Shown here one piece after another: positions 25,682-35,075 of a stretch of 64,000 bases of DNA. This stretch comes from Pseudomonas monsensis (GTDB taxonomy: Bacteria > Pseudomonadota > Gammaproteobacteria > Pseudomonadales > Pseudomonadaceae): contig NZ_CP077087.1 of the NCBI RefSeq assembly GCF_014268495.2, forward strand, positions 541,001-605,000, read 5' to 3'. Position numbers and translations under genes: made by a program. Position 1 is the first letter of the stretch. Each line of letters opens with the position of its first letter. The notes under the pieces are model-generated. The model did not search any database. It was not told where the DNA came from and was given only the letters and a program-made list of their open reading frames with translations.

Positions 25682-27063
25682 TCGGCTTCGTCTCCGTGGG
25701 CATTACTGTCGGCGAAATTCAACCCGTGCTTGCGCAGTTTGTCGTGCAGGGTCTTGCGCGGAATGCCCAGGGCTTCGGCGAGGCTGCGCACCGAACTGTG
25801 AGCGCGCGCCAGCTCAGCGGCGATCAACGATTTCTCGAAGTTTTCCACTTGCTCGCTCAGGCCGCCGCTGATGACCTCCACGGCGCTGCCACCGCCATCG
25901 GTGCCACCGTTGTCCAGCGCCAGCTCCAGGCCGAGGGCGAAACGTTCGGCAGCGTTCTGCAATTCACGGACGTTGCCCGGCCAGGTGTGCCGCAGCAGCA
26001 AGGCACGTTGTGCCGGCTGCAGTTCGTGGGGGGGCAGACCGTGGCGGGCGCTGGCTTCATCGGCGTAATGCTGGAACAGCACCAGCGCGTCTTCACCGCG
26101 TTCGCGCAACGGCGGAATGCGCAGCGGGGCGACATTGAGGCGGTAATACAAGTCGGCACGGAATCGCCCCTGATCAGCGGCCTGGCGCAGGTCTTCCTTG
26201 GTCGCGGCGATGACGCGGATGTCCAGCGGGATCAACTGATTGCCGCCCAGGCGTTCGACCACGCGCTCTTGCAGCATGCGCAGTAACTTCACCTGCACAT
26301 CCATGCTCATGCTTTCGATTTCATCGAGGAACAGCGTGCCGCCATTGGCGAATTCGAATTTGCCGATCCGGCGTTTCTGCGCGCCAGTGAACGCACCGGG
26401 TTCGTGGCCGAACAGTTCGCTCTCGACCACCGACTCGGCCAGTGCCCCGGCATTGATCGCCACGAACGGGCCGTTGCGCCGGCTCGACAGGTCGTGCAAC
26501 GCACGGGCGACGACTTCTTTGCCGGCGCCGGTTTCGCCGAGAATCAGCACGTCGGCCTTGGTTGCGGCCAGTGCGCCGATCTGTTCGCGCAGGCGCAACA
26601 TGGGGGCCGAGTGGCCGACCAGTCGGGCGCTCAGTTCATTGCGGTCGCTGAGGGCCAGGCGCAGGCTGCGGTTGTCCAGCACCAGGCGGCGCAGGGCCAG
26701 GGCGCGGCGCACGCTGTCGAGCAGCGCATCGCTGGCGAACGGTTTTTCCAGGAAATCATAGGCACCGGCGCGCATCGCCTGCACCGCCAACGGCACGTCG
26801 CCGTGGCCGGTGATCAACAGCACGGGTAACTCAGGGTCCTGAGCGTGCAGCTCGCTCAGCAATTCCAGGCCGTCCATGCCGGGCATGCGAATGTCGCTGA
26901 CCACCACGCCAGGCCAGTCGCGTTCAAGCTGCCCGGCCAGGCCTTTGGCTTCGGCCAGTGGCAGGATTTTCAGGCCGGCCAGATCCAGAGTCTGGCCAAG
27001 GGCCTGACGCAAGTGCGGATCGTCGTCGATCAACACCACCTGAATGCGATTGTCGATGGTCAT
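25678..27063 (-). CDS. dctD: DctD, sigma-54-dependent response regulator
   Basis: 461 residues. Receiver domain with D57 (VVVSDIRMPGMDG) and K in LEKPFA; AAA+ domain with Walker A GETGAGKE (K182) and the sigma-54 contact loop GAFTGA at 223-228; C-terminal Fis-type helix-turn-helix (VRSLAEALGIPRKTLHDKLR). DctD activates C4-dicarboxylate transporter genes with sigma-54. The transporter gene itself (dctA or dctPQM) is not in this window. Four-base overlaps with dctB and with the following thioesterase gene indicate one operon. Confidence 0.92.
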   Translation of the reverse strand: MTIDNRIQVVLIDDDPHLRQALGQTLDLAGLKILPLAEAKGLAGQLERDWPGVVVSDIRMPGMDGLELLSELHAQDPELPVLLITGHGDVPLAVQAMRAGAYDFLEKPFASDALLDSVRRALALRRLVLDNRSLRLALSDRNELSARLVGHSAPMLRLREQIGALAATKADVLILGETGAGKEVVARALHDLSSRRNGPFVAINAGALAESVVESELFGHEPGAFTGAQKRRIGKFEFANGGTLFLDEIESMSMDVQVKLLRMLQERVVERLGGNQLIPLDIRVIAATKEDLRQAADQGRFRADLYYRLNVAPLRIPPLRERGEDALVLFQHYADEASARHGLPPHELQPAQRALLLRHTWPGNVRELQNAAERFALGLELALDNGGTDGGGSAVEVISGGLSEQVENFEKSLIAAELARAHSSVRSLAEALGIPRKTLHDKLRKHGLNFADSNAHGDEAE

Positions 27064-28868
27064 GCACTTCGATCCTCGGACGGTTGCAGGCTGACCCCGG
27101 GTGCGCCGGCGCGCAGTCGCAGGGTAATCAAGGCGCCACCTTGCTTGTGGTTGGCGAACGACAGTTCACCACCGAAGGCGCGCATCAGGGTTTCACAGAT
27201 CGCCAGCCCCAGCCCAAGGCCCTGGGTGCGGGTCTTGGTGGTGTAGAAGGGCTCGCTGGCGCGACCGAGGGCTTCCATGCAGAACCCCGGGCCGTTGTCG
27301 CGAATGTACAGATTGACGCCGTCGGCGGTGGATTCGGCACTCAGCCACAGTTTGCGCGGCGGGCCTTTTTCGGTCAGCGCATCGAGGGCGTTGGCCAGCA
27401 GGTTGCCGAGCACCTGGCGCAGGCGGGTTTCCCCGGCTTCGACCCACAGGGTGGCGGCGGGCAGGTCGCGGATCAGTTCGACTTCCATGCTTCGGCGGCG
27501 TTTGGCGAGTAGCGCCAGCGCATCGTCCAGTGCCGGTTGCAGCGCCACGCTTTCCGGGGCATGCCGGTCGCGGCGGGCGAAGGCGCGCAGGTGGGCGATG
27601 ATCGAGGCCATGCGTCCGGTCAGTTCGCTGATCAGTTTGAGATTGCCGCGAGCATCGTCGGTGCGCTGATGATCGAGCAGCACTTCGGCGTTCTCGGCGT
27701 AGCTGCGGATCGCCGCCAGCGGTTGATTGAGTTCGTGGCTGATACTCGCCGACATCGTGCCCAACGCCGACAGTTTGCCGGCCTGGACCAGATCGTCCTG
27801 CGCACGCACCAATTCCTGTTGCGCCTGTTCGCGCTCGAGCACTTCCTGCTTCAGGCGGCGGTTGAGGCCTTCCAGATCGCTGGTGCGCTCGGCGACCCGG
27901 CCTTCCAGTTCGCGGCGGGCCTTGGCTTCGAAGGCGATGCGTTCCAGATAATGCCGGCGGCGTTGCATCATCAAACCGAGCAACAGCATCACCACCAACA
28001 GCGTCGCCCCCCCGATGGCGACCACCGTGCGCACCGGGCGGTCGATCAGCGTGCGCGGGGCGAGAATGCTCACGCTCCAGCCGGTTTCGGCGATGTCATG
28101 GGTTTGCGTCAGCCACGCGTCAGGGCTGAGATTCAGCGGACGCGGCTCGCGGGTCGGGTACGGCTGAATGGCCGTGATGGCCGAGCGCTCGGTATCGCTC
28201 AGGACGCGCGTGGAGCGAAAGCGCCATTCAGGACGCGAGGTCAGGATGACTACCCCGTTATGGTCGGTTACCAGCAGTTGTTCCGGGGTTTTGCCCCAGA
28301 GGCTTTCGGTGTGGTCGAGGTCGACCTTGATCACCAGTACGCCGATGATCTTTTCGCCGTTGCGCACGGCGGCGGCGAAGAAGTAACCACGTTTGGCCGA
28401 GGTCGTGCCGAGGCCGAAGAAACGCCCCAGACGCCCGGCCATGGCTTCGCTGAAATACGGACGAAACGAGAAATTGCGCCCGACGAAACTGTCGTGCTTG
28501 TCCCAGTTCGACGCCGCCAGTGTCTGGCCGCTGGTGTCCATCAGGTACATGACTTCGGCGCCAGTCTGGGCGGCGATGTTTTTCAGCAGGCGATTGGCAT
28601 TGCCCTGGGTGACGCCGTCGTCCGGCGCTCCGAGTACGGCGCGCAGGGCCGGCAGGTCGCCGAGAATCTGCGGCAGCACTTCATAGCGGTGCAGGGTGCC
28701 CAGCAGGTTGGCGACGTAGAGGTCGAGGGTCTGGCGGTTTTGTCCGGCGAGTTCGCTGCGGTAATAACGCTCGGCCAGATGCTCCAGCGGCCACAGCAGC
28801 GGCGCCAGGCACAGGGCCAGCAGGGCGAGGCTGCGCCAGCGGGGTCTGCGGGGGAGAGATGGTTTCAT
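27060..28868 (-). CDS. dctB: DctB, C4-dicarboxylate sensor kinase
   Basis: 602 residues. Membrane segments at about 13-30 and 281-301 enclose a double-PDC/Cache sensor domain (DTSGQTLAASNWDKHDSFVG, TDHNGVVILTSRPEWRF). A coiled coil at 310-365 links to the HisKA domain with H378 (SISHELNQPLAAIRSYAENA) and a HATPase with NLLANALDAL, DNGPGF and GLGLGLAI. It senses succinate, malate or fumarate in the periplasm and phosphorylates DctD. A long open frame on the other strand is an artefact of the GC-rich codon use. Confidence 0.92.
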   Translation of the reverse strand: MKPSLPRRPRWRSLALLALCLAPLLWPLEHLAERYYRSELAGQNRQTLDLYVANLLGTLHRYEVLPQILGDLPALRAVLGAPDDGVTQGNANRLLKNIAAQTGAEVMYLMDTSGQTLAASNWDKHDSFVGRNFSFRPYFSEAMAGRLGRFFGLGTTSAKRGYFFAAAVRNGEKIIGVLVIKVDLDHTESLWGKTPEQLLVTDHNGVVILTSRPEWRFRSTRVLSDTERSAITAIQPYPTREPRPLNLSPDAWLTQTHDIAETGWSVSILAPRTLIDRPVRTVVAIGGATLLVVMLLLGLMMQRRRHYLERIAFEAKARRELEGRVAERTSDLEGLNRRLKQEVLEREQAQQELVRAQDDLVQAGKLSALGTMSASISHELNQPLAAIRSYAENAEVLLDHQRTDDARGNLKLISELTGRMASIIAHLRAFARRDRHAPESVALQPALDDALALLAKRRRSMEVELIRDLPAATLWVEAGETRLRQVLGNLLANALDALTEKGPPRKLWLSAESTADGVNLYIRDNGPGFCMEALGRASEPFYTTKTRTQGLGLGLAICETLMRAFGGELSFANHKQGGALITLRLRAGAPGVSLQPSEDRSA

Positions 28869-28910
28869 GTGCCGGATGCGCCTGTAATGACAGGCGCATT
28901 ATGCCCACGC

Positions 28911-29456
28911 TCAGGAAAAGACGTCAGCGTCCTTGAAGAACACCGCTGCCTGATCCTTGGCCGACAGTTTCGGCGCTTCGTCGAGTTGCCAGTCGATGGC
29001 CAGGTCCGGGTCGTCCCAGCGAATGCTTCGTTCGGCTGCAGGCGTGTAGAAGTCGGTGGTCTTGTAGAGGAATTCGGCGAACTCGCTCAGGACCACGAAG
29101 CCATGCGCAAAACCTTCCGGGACCCACATCTGACGGTGGTTGGCGGCAGACAGACGAACCGCCACCCACTGACCGAAGTGCGGTGAGCTGCGACGGATGT
29201 CCACGGCAACATCCAGTACCTCACCGGCCGTGACCCGCACCAGTTTGCCCTGAGTGTTTTCCAGTTGGTAATGCAGGCCCCGCAGGACGCCTTTCTCCGA
29301 GCGCGAATGGTTGTCCTGAACGAAGTGCGGGGTCAGCCCGGTCAGTTCCTGGAAAGCCCTGGCATTGAAGCTCTCGTAAAAAAAGCCGCGCTCGTCACCA
29401 AATACCTTGGGTTCGATGATCAGAACACCGGGCAGTTCGGTGGTGATTACATTCAT
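28911..29456 (-). CDS. rmlC: RmlC, dTDP-4-dehydrorhamnose 3,5-epimerase
   Basis: 181 residues from the ATG at 29456. Cupin-fold epimerase with DERGFFYESFN, the catalytic H62 in LRGLHYQ, and VPEGFAHGFVVLSE; the tail DPDLAIDWQL is typical. It makes dTDP-4-keto-L-rhamnose for L-rhamnose in lipopolysaccharide or glycans. In many species it sits with rmlA, rmlB and rmlD; here it stands alone, 42 bases before dctB, so the other rhamnose genes must lie elsewhere. The much longer open frame through this locus is not the gene. Confidence 0.92.
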   Translation of the reverse strand: MNVITTELPGVLIIEPKVFGDERGFFYESFNARAFQELTGLTPHFVQDNHSRSEKGVLRGLHYQLENTQGKLVRVTAGEVLDVAVDIRRSSPHFGQWVAVRLSAANHRQMWVPEGFAHGFVVLSEFAEFLYKTTDFYTPAAERSIRWDDPDLAIDWQLDEAPKLSAKDQAAVFFKDADVFS

Positions 29457-29621
29457 GAAGTTTTCCAGTGAAAGGGGTGAATGGGCGCCATTCTTGCGCA
29501 AAGTGCCGGAGGGCGCGAGTGTTCCCGCGCAAGTACTTGTGTCTTGCCGCAAGGGCGGGGGTTGCGCATCTGCCGAAGCAATGGCGATATAGGCGTCTAA
29601 TAAAATTTCAGGGGTCGTTTC

Positions 29622-32534
29622 ATGCCGCTCGCCACGTTGATCCATCGCGCCAGTCTGCCTAGCCCGCAGGTTTCTCAGGAGCAGGCCCGACAATGGCTGG
29701 CAGACCATTACGGGCTCAGCGGTACGCTGCACCCCCTCGGTAGCCAGCAGGATCTTAATTTTCGTGTGGACAGCGCGCGCGGGCGCTTCGTCCTGAAAAT
29801 CTGCCGGGGCGATTACGCCCTCGTGGAGTTGCAGGCGCAACATGCCGGCCTCAACTACCTCGCGGCGCATTCTGCGGTGAATGTGCCACGGGTGATTGCA
29901 GCCAATGACGGTCAGGATCTGCTGACGCTGGAAGCCGGTGGCGAAGCGGTCCATGTGCGCCTGCTGGACTACATCGAAGGCCAGCCGCTGACCCATCTCG
30001 ATCATTTGGGGCAGGACGTGGTGGCCGGGTTTGGCCGGCTCTGCGGCGAGATGGATCTGGCGCTGGCCGGGTTCGACCATCCGGGGCTGGCGCGTACGCT
30101 GCAATGGGACGCCCGCCACGCCAGTGCGTTGATCAGTCATTTGTTGCCGGTGATCAAGGACGAATCGCAGCGTGCCCTGATCGCCGACGCCGCCGAACAG
30201 GCCGAGCGCCGACTGCAGCCGTTGCAGGACAAGCTGCCGGTGCAGGCGATCCACATGGACATCACCGACGACAACGCCGTCTGGCAGCGCGATGCGCAGC
30301 GGCACTGGCAATTGCAGGGGGTGATCGACTTCGGCGATCTGGTGCGCACCTGGCGCATCACCGATCTGTCGGTGACCTGCGCCGCGCTATTGCATCACGC
30401 CGGTGGCGATCCTTTTGTCATCTTGCCGGCGGTTCAGGCCTATCACGCGGTCAATCCGCTGCAACACGAAGAACTTCAGGCGTTGTGGCCCTTGATCGTG
30501 GCCCGCGCGGCGGTGCTGGTGCTCAGTGGCGAACAGCAGGTCAGCATCGACCCCGGCAACCATTACAGCCGCGACAACCTTGTCCATGAGTGGGAAATCT
30601 TCCACGTCGCCACTTCGGTACCGCTGGCGCTGATGGAGGCGGCAATCCTCAGCGCCGTCGGCCAGGCCTTGCCGGTCATCGACAGTGAAGGTTTTGCGCC
30701 GTTGTTGCCGGGCCTGGTCGGGCGGGAATTCGCGCTGATCGATCTGGGGGTGCTGAGCCCGCATTTCGAAGCGGGTAACTGGGAACAGGACGGTATTGAC
30801 CAGCGGTTGCTGACGGAAGCGGCGACGGCACATGGCCTGGCGGCAAGCCGTTACGGGCAATACCGTTTGTCGCGCACCCGCCCTGACAGTGCCGACGAAC
30901 CGGACACTTTCCCGTTGCATGTCGAGTTGCGTGTACCGAACGGCACTGCGGTGGAATCGCCGTTTGCCGGTGTGCTGCATCAAACGGCCGGGGGAGCACT
31001 GCAGCTGGACGGCCCGCAGCTCAGCGTGCGCTTGTGGGGTGTCACGCCCTCGCTGCAAAGCGGCGCAGCGCTGGTCAAGGGGCAGGTGCTGGGCGCGGTC
31101 AGTGGCCCGTTGCTCGTGCAGTTGTGTCGCGGTGCGCAGCTGGCGGCCCCGCTGTTCTGCACGCCGGCCCGGGCGGCGGCGTGGCAGGCATTGTGTCCGT
31201 CGCCGGCCGCGTTGCTCGGGCTGGCCTGTGATGCCGAGCCGGAGCTGGATGCGAAAACCCTGCTGGCGCGGCGTGACGCCAGTTTCGCCCGCACGCAAAA
31301 ACACTATTACGTCGACCCGCCGCGCATCGAGCGCGGCTGGCGCAATCACCTGATCGACATGCAGGGCCGCTCCTACCTCGACATGCTCAATAATGTCGCG
31401 GTGCTGGGGCATGGCCATCCGCGCATGGCGGCGGTGGCGAGCCGGCAATGGTCGCTGCTCAATACTAACTCCCGGTTCAACTACGCGGCGGTCGCCGAGT
31501 TTTCCGAGCGCTTGCTGAAACTGGCACCGGAGGGCATGGATCGGGTGTTTCTGGTCAACAGCGGCAGCGAGGCCAATGATCTCGCGATTCGTCTGGCGTG
31601 GGCCTACAGCGGTGGGCGCGACATACTCAGCGTGCTGGAGGGTTACCACGGCTGGACGGTCGGTGCCGATGCCGTGTCGACCTCGATTGCCGACAACCCG
31701 AAGGCCCTGGAAAGTCGTCCGGACTGGGTTCATCCGGTGACCGCGCCGAACGTCTATCGCGGTGAATTCCGCGGCCTCGATTCAGCCCCTGACTACGTGC
31801 GCAGCGTCGAACATCAGCTTGAGAAAATTGCCGGGCAACAACGCCAATTGGCCGGGTTCATCTGCGAGCCGGTGTACGGCAATGCCGGCGGTATCTCGCT
31901 GCCACCGGGTTATCTGAAACAGGTCTATGCACTGGTGCGAGCCCGTGGTGGTGTGTGCATCGCCGATGAGGTGCAGGTCGGTTACGGGCGCATGGGCCAT
32001 TTCTTCTGGGGCTTCGAAGAACAGGGCGTCGTGCCGGACATCATCTGCATGGCCAAGGGCATGGGTAACGGCCAGCCACTGGGCGCGGTGATCACGCGTC
32101 GGGACATCGCTGAAGCGCTGGAAGCGGAAGGTTATTTCTTCTCCTCGGCCGGTGGCAGCCCGGTGAGTTGCCAGATCGGCATGGCAGTGCTCGATGTAAT
32201 GGAAGAAGAAAAACTCTGGGAAAACGCCCGGACGGTCGGTGGCCATTTCAAGGCACGGCTCGAAGCGTTGATCGATAAACATCCGCTGGTGGGCGCGGTG
32301 CATGGTTCCGGGTTTTATCTGGGGCTGGAGTTGGTCCGTCACCGCGAGACGCTGGAACCGGCAACCGAGGAAACCGCGCGGCTGTGTGATCGCCTGCGTG
32401 AACTGGGGATTTTCATGCAACCGACCGGCGACTACCTCAACGTCCTCAAGATCAAACCGCCGATGGTGACTTCACGTCAGAGCGTGGATTTCTTCGTCGA
32501 CATGCTTGATCGGGTCCTCGCTGAAGGCTTGTAA
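29622..32534 (+). CDS. Fusion of APH-type kinase, M23-like domain and class III aminotransferase/phospholyase
   Basis: 970 residues in three parts. Residues 1-330 are an aminoglycoside-phosphotransferase-fold kinase with HMDITDDN (H211) and GVIDFGDLV. Residues about 425-500 resemble the beta domain of M23 peptidases (VPNGTAVESPFAGVL, GQVLGAVSG) but lack the metal-binding HxH. Residues 540-970 are a class III PLP enzyme with NSGSEANDLAIRL, EGYHGWT, ADEVQVGYGRMG and PLP lysine K812 in CMAKGMGNG. Human kinase HYKK and phospholyases ETNPPL/PHYKPL carry out comparable steps as separate proteins, so this fusion may phosphorylate an amino alcohol and then eliminate phosphate. Substrate not shown by sequence. 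Confidence 0.88.
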   Translation: MPLATLIHRASLPSPQVSQEQARQWLADHYGLSGTLHPLGSQQDLNFRVDSARGRFVLKICRGDYALVELQAQHAGLNYLAAHSAVNVPRVIAANDGQDLLTLEAGGEAVHVRLLDYIEGQPLTHLDHLGQDVVAGFGRLCGEMDLALAGFDHPGLARTLQWDARHASALISHLLPVIKDESQRALIADAAEQAERRLQPLQDKLPVQAIHMDITDDNAVWQRDAQRHWQLQGVIDFGDLVRTWRITDLSVTCAALLHHAGGDPFVILPAVQAYHAVNPLQHEELQALWPLIVARAAVLVLSGEQQVSIDPGNHYSRDNLVHEWEIFHVATSVPLALMEAAILSAVGQALPVIDSEGFAPLLPGLVGREFALIDLGVLSPHFEAGNWEQDGIDQRLLTEAATAHGLAASRYGQYRLSRTRPDSADEPDTFPLHVELRVPNGTAVESPFAGVLHQTAGGALQLDGPQLSVRLWGVTPSLQSGAALVKGQVLGAVSGPLLVQLCRGAQLAAPLFCTPARAAAWQALCPSPAALLGLACDAEPELDAKTLLARRDASFARTQKHYYVDPPRIERGWRNHLIDMQGRSYLDMLNNVAVLGHGHPRMAAVASRQWSLLNTNSRFNYAAVAEFSERLLKLAPEGMDRVFLVNSGSEANDLAIRLAWAYSGGRDILSVLEGYHGWTVGADAVSTSIADNPKALESRPDWVHPVTAPNVYRGEFRGLDSAPDYVRSVEHQLEKIAGQQRQLAGFICEPVYGNAGGISLPPGYLKQVYALVRARGGVCIADEVQVGYGRMGHFFWGFEEQGVVPDIICMAKGMGNGQPLGAVITRRDIAEALEAEGYFFSSAGGSPVSCQIGMAVLDVMEEEKLWENARTVGGHFKARLEALIDKHPLVGAVHGSGFYLGLELVRHRETLEPATEETARLCDRLRELGIFMQPTGDYLNVLKIKPPMVTSRQSVDFFVDMLDRVLAEGL

Positions 32535-32552
32535 ACGCTGCAGATCCTCCCT

Positions 32553-32640
32553 GTGGGAGCGGGATTGCTCGCGAACGCGGTGTGTCAGTCGGCCTGTTTG
32601 GTGACTGATCAAGTGCTTTCACGGGCAAGCCCGCTCCCAC
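32553..32640. repeat. REP inverted pair
   Basis: GTGGGAGCGGGATTGCTCGC at 32553-32572 faces GGGCAAGCCCGCTCCCAC at 32623-32640, the standard Pseudomonas REP pair, just after the fusion gene. Confidence 0.85.
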
Positions 32641-32658
32641 ATTTATTTCAGGCTTCAA

Positions 32659-32746
32659 TTCGATTTATATCGACTTTAATTGCGTAAATGTCGATGAGCG
32701 GCGTTCTATTAGCTTCTAAAGTCGATATTTATCGGTTATAAAGTCG
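32659..32746 (+). promoter_or_regulatory. AT-rich aguB upstream region with repeated TAAAGTCGAT words
   Basis: ATATCGACTTTA (32667-32678) and TAAAGTCGATAT (32717-32728) are perfect 12-base inverted copies; TAAAGTCG occurs a third time at 32739-32746, 22 bases (two helix turns) after the second. TCGATTTATATCGA and CGATATTTATCG are near-palindromes built on the same words. This is a likely operator region for aguBA; no regulator gene is adjacent. Confidence 0.5.
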
Positions 32747-32839
32747 CCATTGCTCCGGCATGGCGATCTCATTCCGGTGCGCGCGTTTTTTCTTTCGGTC
32801 GAATTCTCGACCGTCAAAGCACTTGCCCGGAGAGGATTC

Positions 32840-33718
32840 ATGAGCCGTATCGTTACCGTCGCCGCCACGCAGATGGCCTGTTCGTGGGATCTGGAAGCCA
32901 ACCTCGAAACCGCCGAAAAACTGGTGCGCGAAGCCGCCGCCAAAGGCGCGCAGATCATCCTGATCCAGGAGCTGTTCGAGGCGCCGTACTTCTGCCAGAA
33001 GCCGAATCCGGACTATCTGCAACTGGCCACGACCGTAGAAGAGAACGTTGCGATCAAGCATTTCCAGAAGGTCGCCAAAGAGCTGCAAGTGGTATTGCCG
33101 ATCAGCTTCTACGAGCGTGCCGGCCGTGCGCGTTTCAACAGCATCGCGATCCTCGATGCCGACGGCAGCAACCTCGGGATTTATCGCAAAAGCCACATTC
33201 CGGACGGCCCGGGTTACCACGAGAAGTATTACTTCAACCCGGGTGACACCGGTTTCAAGGTGTGGAACACCCGCTACGCGAAGATCGGCGTGGGCATCTG
33301 CTGGGATCAGTGGTTTCCCGAGGCTGCGCGCAGCATGGCGCTGCAAGGTGCGGAAATCCTCTTCTATCCAACGGCTATCGGCAGTGAACCGCACGACAAA
33401 ACCATTTCGTCCCGTGATCACTGGCAGCGTGTGCAGCAGGGGCATGCCGGTGCCAACCTGATGCCGTTGATCGCCAGTAACCGCATCGGCAACGAAGAAC
33501 AGGACGGCTACGACATCACGTTCTATGGCTCTTCGTTCATCGCCAACCAGTTCGGCGAAAAAGTGCAGGAGCTGAATAAAACCGAAGAAGGTATTCTTGT
33601 GCACACTTTCAACCTCGACGAGCTCGAACATATTCGCAGCGCGTGGGGTTCGTTCCGTGACCGCCGGCCGAATCTGTACGGCGCGTTGAAAACCCTCGAC
33701 GGTTCCCTGGAGTCCTGA
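32840..33718 (+). CDS. aguB: N-carbamoylputrescine amidase
   Basis: 292 residues from the ATG at 32840, with GAGAGG eight bases ahead. Nitrilase-fold amidase with the triad E44 (IQELFEAPYF), K117 (YRKSHIPDGPGYHEKYYF) and C154 (GVGICWDQWFPE). It cleaves N-carbamoylputrescine to putrescine, CO2 and ammonia. The aguA gene follows after five bases, giving both steps of the agmatine route to putrescine. P. aeruginosa has aguR nearby; none is visible here. Confidence 0.95.
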   Translation: MSRIVTVAATQMACSWDLEANLETAEKLVREAAAKGAQIILIQELFEAPYFCQKPNPDYLQLATTVEENVAIKHFQKVAKELQVVLPISFYERAGRARFNSIAILDADGSNLGIYRKSHIPDGPGYHEKYYFNPGDTGFKVWNTRYAKIGVGICWDQWFPEAARSMALQGAEILFYPTAIGSEPHDKTISSRDHWQRVQQGHAGANLMPLIASNRIGNEEQDGYDITFYGSSFIANQFGEKVQELNKTEEGILVHTFNLDELEHIRSAWGSFRDRRPNLYGALKTLDGSLES

Positions 33719-33723
33719 TCCCG

Positions 33724-34830
33724 ATGACCACCTTGAAAAGTACCCCGCGCGCCGATGGCTTCTACATGCCGGCCGAGTGGGCGCCGCAAACGCAAACCTG
33801 GATGATCTGGCCCGAGCGCCCGGACAACTGGCGTCTGGGCGGCAAGCCGGCGCAAGCCGCACACGCAGCCGTGGCCAAAGCCATTGCCCGTTTCGAACCG
33901 GTGACCGTTGCCGTGTCCGCCGGCCAGTATGAAAACGCCCGCGCACGCCTCGACGTGCCCAACATCCGCGTGGTCGAGATGTCCAGCGATGACGCCTGGG
34001 TGCGCGACAGCGGCCCGACCTTCGTCATCAACAACAGCGGTGAAGTGCGCGGTGTGAACTGGGACTTCAATGCCTGGGGCGGTTTCGACGGTGGCCTGTA
34101 CTCGCCGTGGAACCGTGATTCGCAGGTCGGTGGCAAGATCCTCGAGATCGAACGCAGCCCGCGTTACCGCACTGAAGGTTTTGTGCTCGAAGGCGGTTCG
34201 ATTCACGTCGACGGCGAAGGTACGCTGATCACCACCGAAGAATGCCTGCTCAACCGCAATCGCAATCCGCATCTGGGCCGCGAAGAAATCGAAGCGGTGC
34301 TGAGCGCCAACCTGGCTGTGGATAAGATCATCTGGCTGCCGGACGGTCTGTTCAACGATGAAACCGACGGCCATGTGGATAACTTCTGCTGCTATGTGCG
34401 TCCGGGCGAAGTATTGCTGGCGTGGACCGACGATCCGCAGGATCCGAACTACCCGCGCTGCCAGGCGGCGATGAACGTGCTGCAAAACAGCACCGATGCC
34501 AAGGGGCGCTCGTTCACGGTGCACAAAATGCCGATTCCGGGCCCGCTGTATGCGACCGAAGAAGAATGCGCCGGGGTCGATCCGGTGGACGGTACGCAGG
34601 AGCGTAACCCGTCCGTGCGTCTGGCCGGTTCCTACGTGAACTTCCTGATCGTCAACGGCGGCATCATCGCGCCGAGTTTCGACGACCCGATGGACGCCCC
34701 GGCCCGGGAAATCCTGCAGAACCTGTTTCCGCAGCACGAAGTGGTGATGGTGCCGGGCCGCGAACTGTTACTGGGGGGCGGCAATATCCACTGCCTTACC
34801 CAACAGCAACCCGCGCCGCACAAAGAGTGA
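33724..34830 (+). CDS. aguA: Agmatine deiminase
   Basis: 368 residues. Guanidine-modifying enzyme fold with MIWPERPDNWR at the start, DDAWVRDSGPTF, EGGSIHVDGEGT, the catalytic histidine region DGHVDNFCCYV and nucleophile C357 in GGGNIHCLTQQ. It hydrolyses agmatine to N-carbamoylputrescine, the substrate of AguB encoded just upstream. The order aguB-aguA is the reverse of P. aeruginosa aguAB. A terminator follows. Confidence 0.96.
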   Translation: MTTLKSTPRADGFYMPAEWAPQTQTWMIWPERPDNWRLGGKPAQAAHAAVAKAIARFEPVTVAVSAGQYENARARLDVPNIRVVEMSSDDAWVRDSGPTFVINNSGEVRGVNWDFNAWGGFDGGLYSPWNRDSQVGGKILEIERSPRYRTEGFVLEGGSIHVDGEGTLITTEECLLNRNRNPHLGREEIEAVLSANLAVDKIIWLPDGLFNDETDGHVDNFCCYVRPGEVLLAWTDDPQDPNYPRCQAAMNVLQNSTDAKGRSFTVHKMPIPGPLYATEEECAGVDPVDGTQERNPSVRLAGSYVNFLIVNGGIIAPSFDDPMDAPAREILQNLFPQHEVVMVPGRELLLGGGNIHCLTQQQPAPHKE

Positions 34831-34900
34831 GTTGAGTCGTAACAGCTTGAGTTGATTAGCAAATCAGCCGGAAAACGATTAGCTCGCTATGCACGTGCAC

Positions 34901-34934
34901 AAGCCCGCAGCCCGATTGGACTGCGGGCTTTTTT
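34901..34934 (+). terminator. Intrinsic terminator after aguA
   Basis: AAGCCCGCAG pairs with CTGCGGGCTT and is followed by a T run. Confidence 0.9.
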
Positions 34935-34962
34935 GTATCCGCTTGTCGACAAATCAGAAACC

Positions 34963-34979
34963 TTGGCATAGCTCTTGTA
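34963..34979 (+). promoter_or_regulatory. Weak sigma-54-like promoter
   Basis: TTGGCATAGCTCTTGTA resembles the -24/-12 consensus TGGCACG-N4-TTGCW, with correct spacing but GT in place of GC at -12. It lies about 100 bases before the 70-residue gene. Confidence 0.25.
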
Positions 34980-35075
34980 TCCGACAAAGGACACTAGGGA
35001 GGGGGGAGAACTTCAACAGTTCTGTCATAAACCTTGGATAACGTAGCCGCTCACGAACGGGGAGAGAGCGCTGAA

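Noticed and set aside
27537..29186. 549-codon open frame on the plus strand
   Set aside because: It covers dctB and rmlC on the other strand, both of which have full sets of catalytic motifs.
29457..30311. N-terminal extension of the rmlC frame to 30311
   Set aside because: RmlC proteins begin at the ATG 29456, and the extension is antisense to the fusion gene.
30387..31733. 448-codon reverse open frame inside the fusion gene
   Set aside because: The plus strand carries continuous PLP-enzyme and kinase motifs; the reverse frame shows none.
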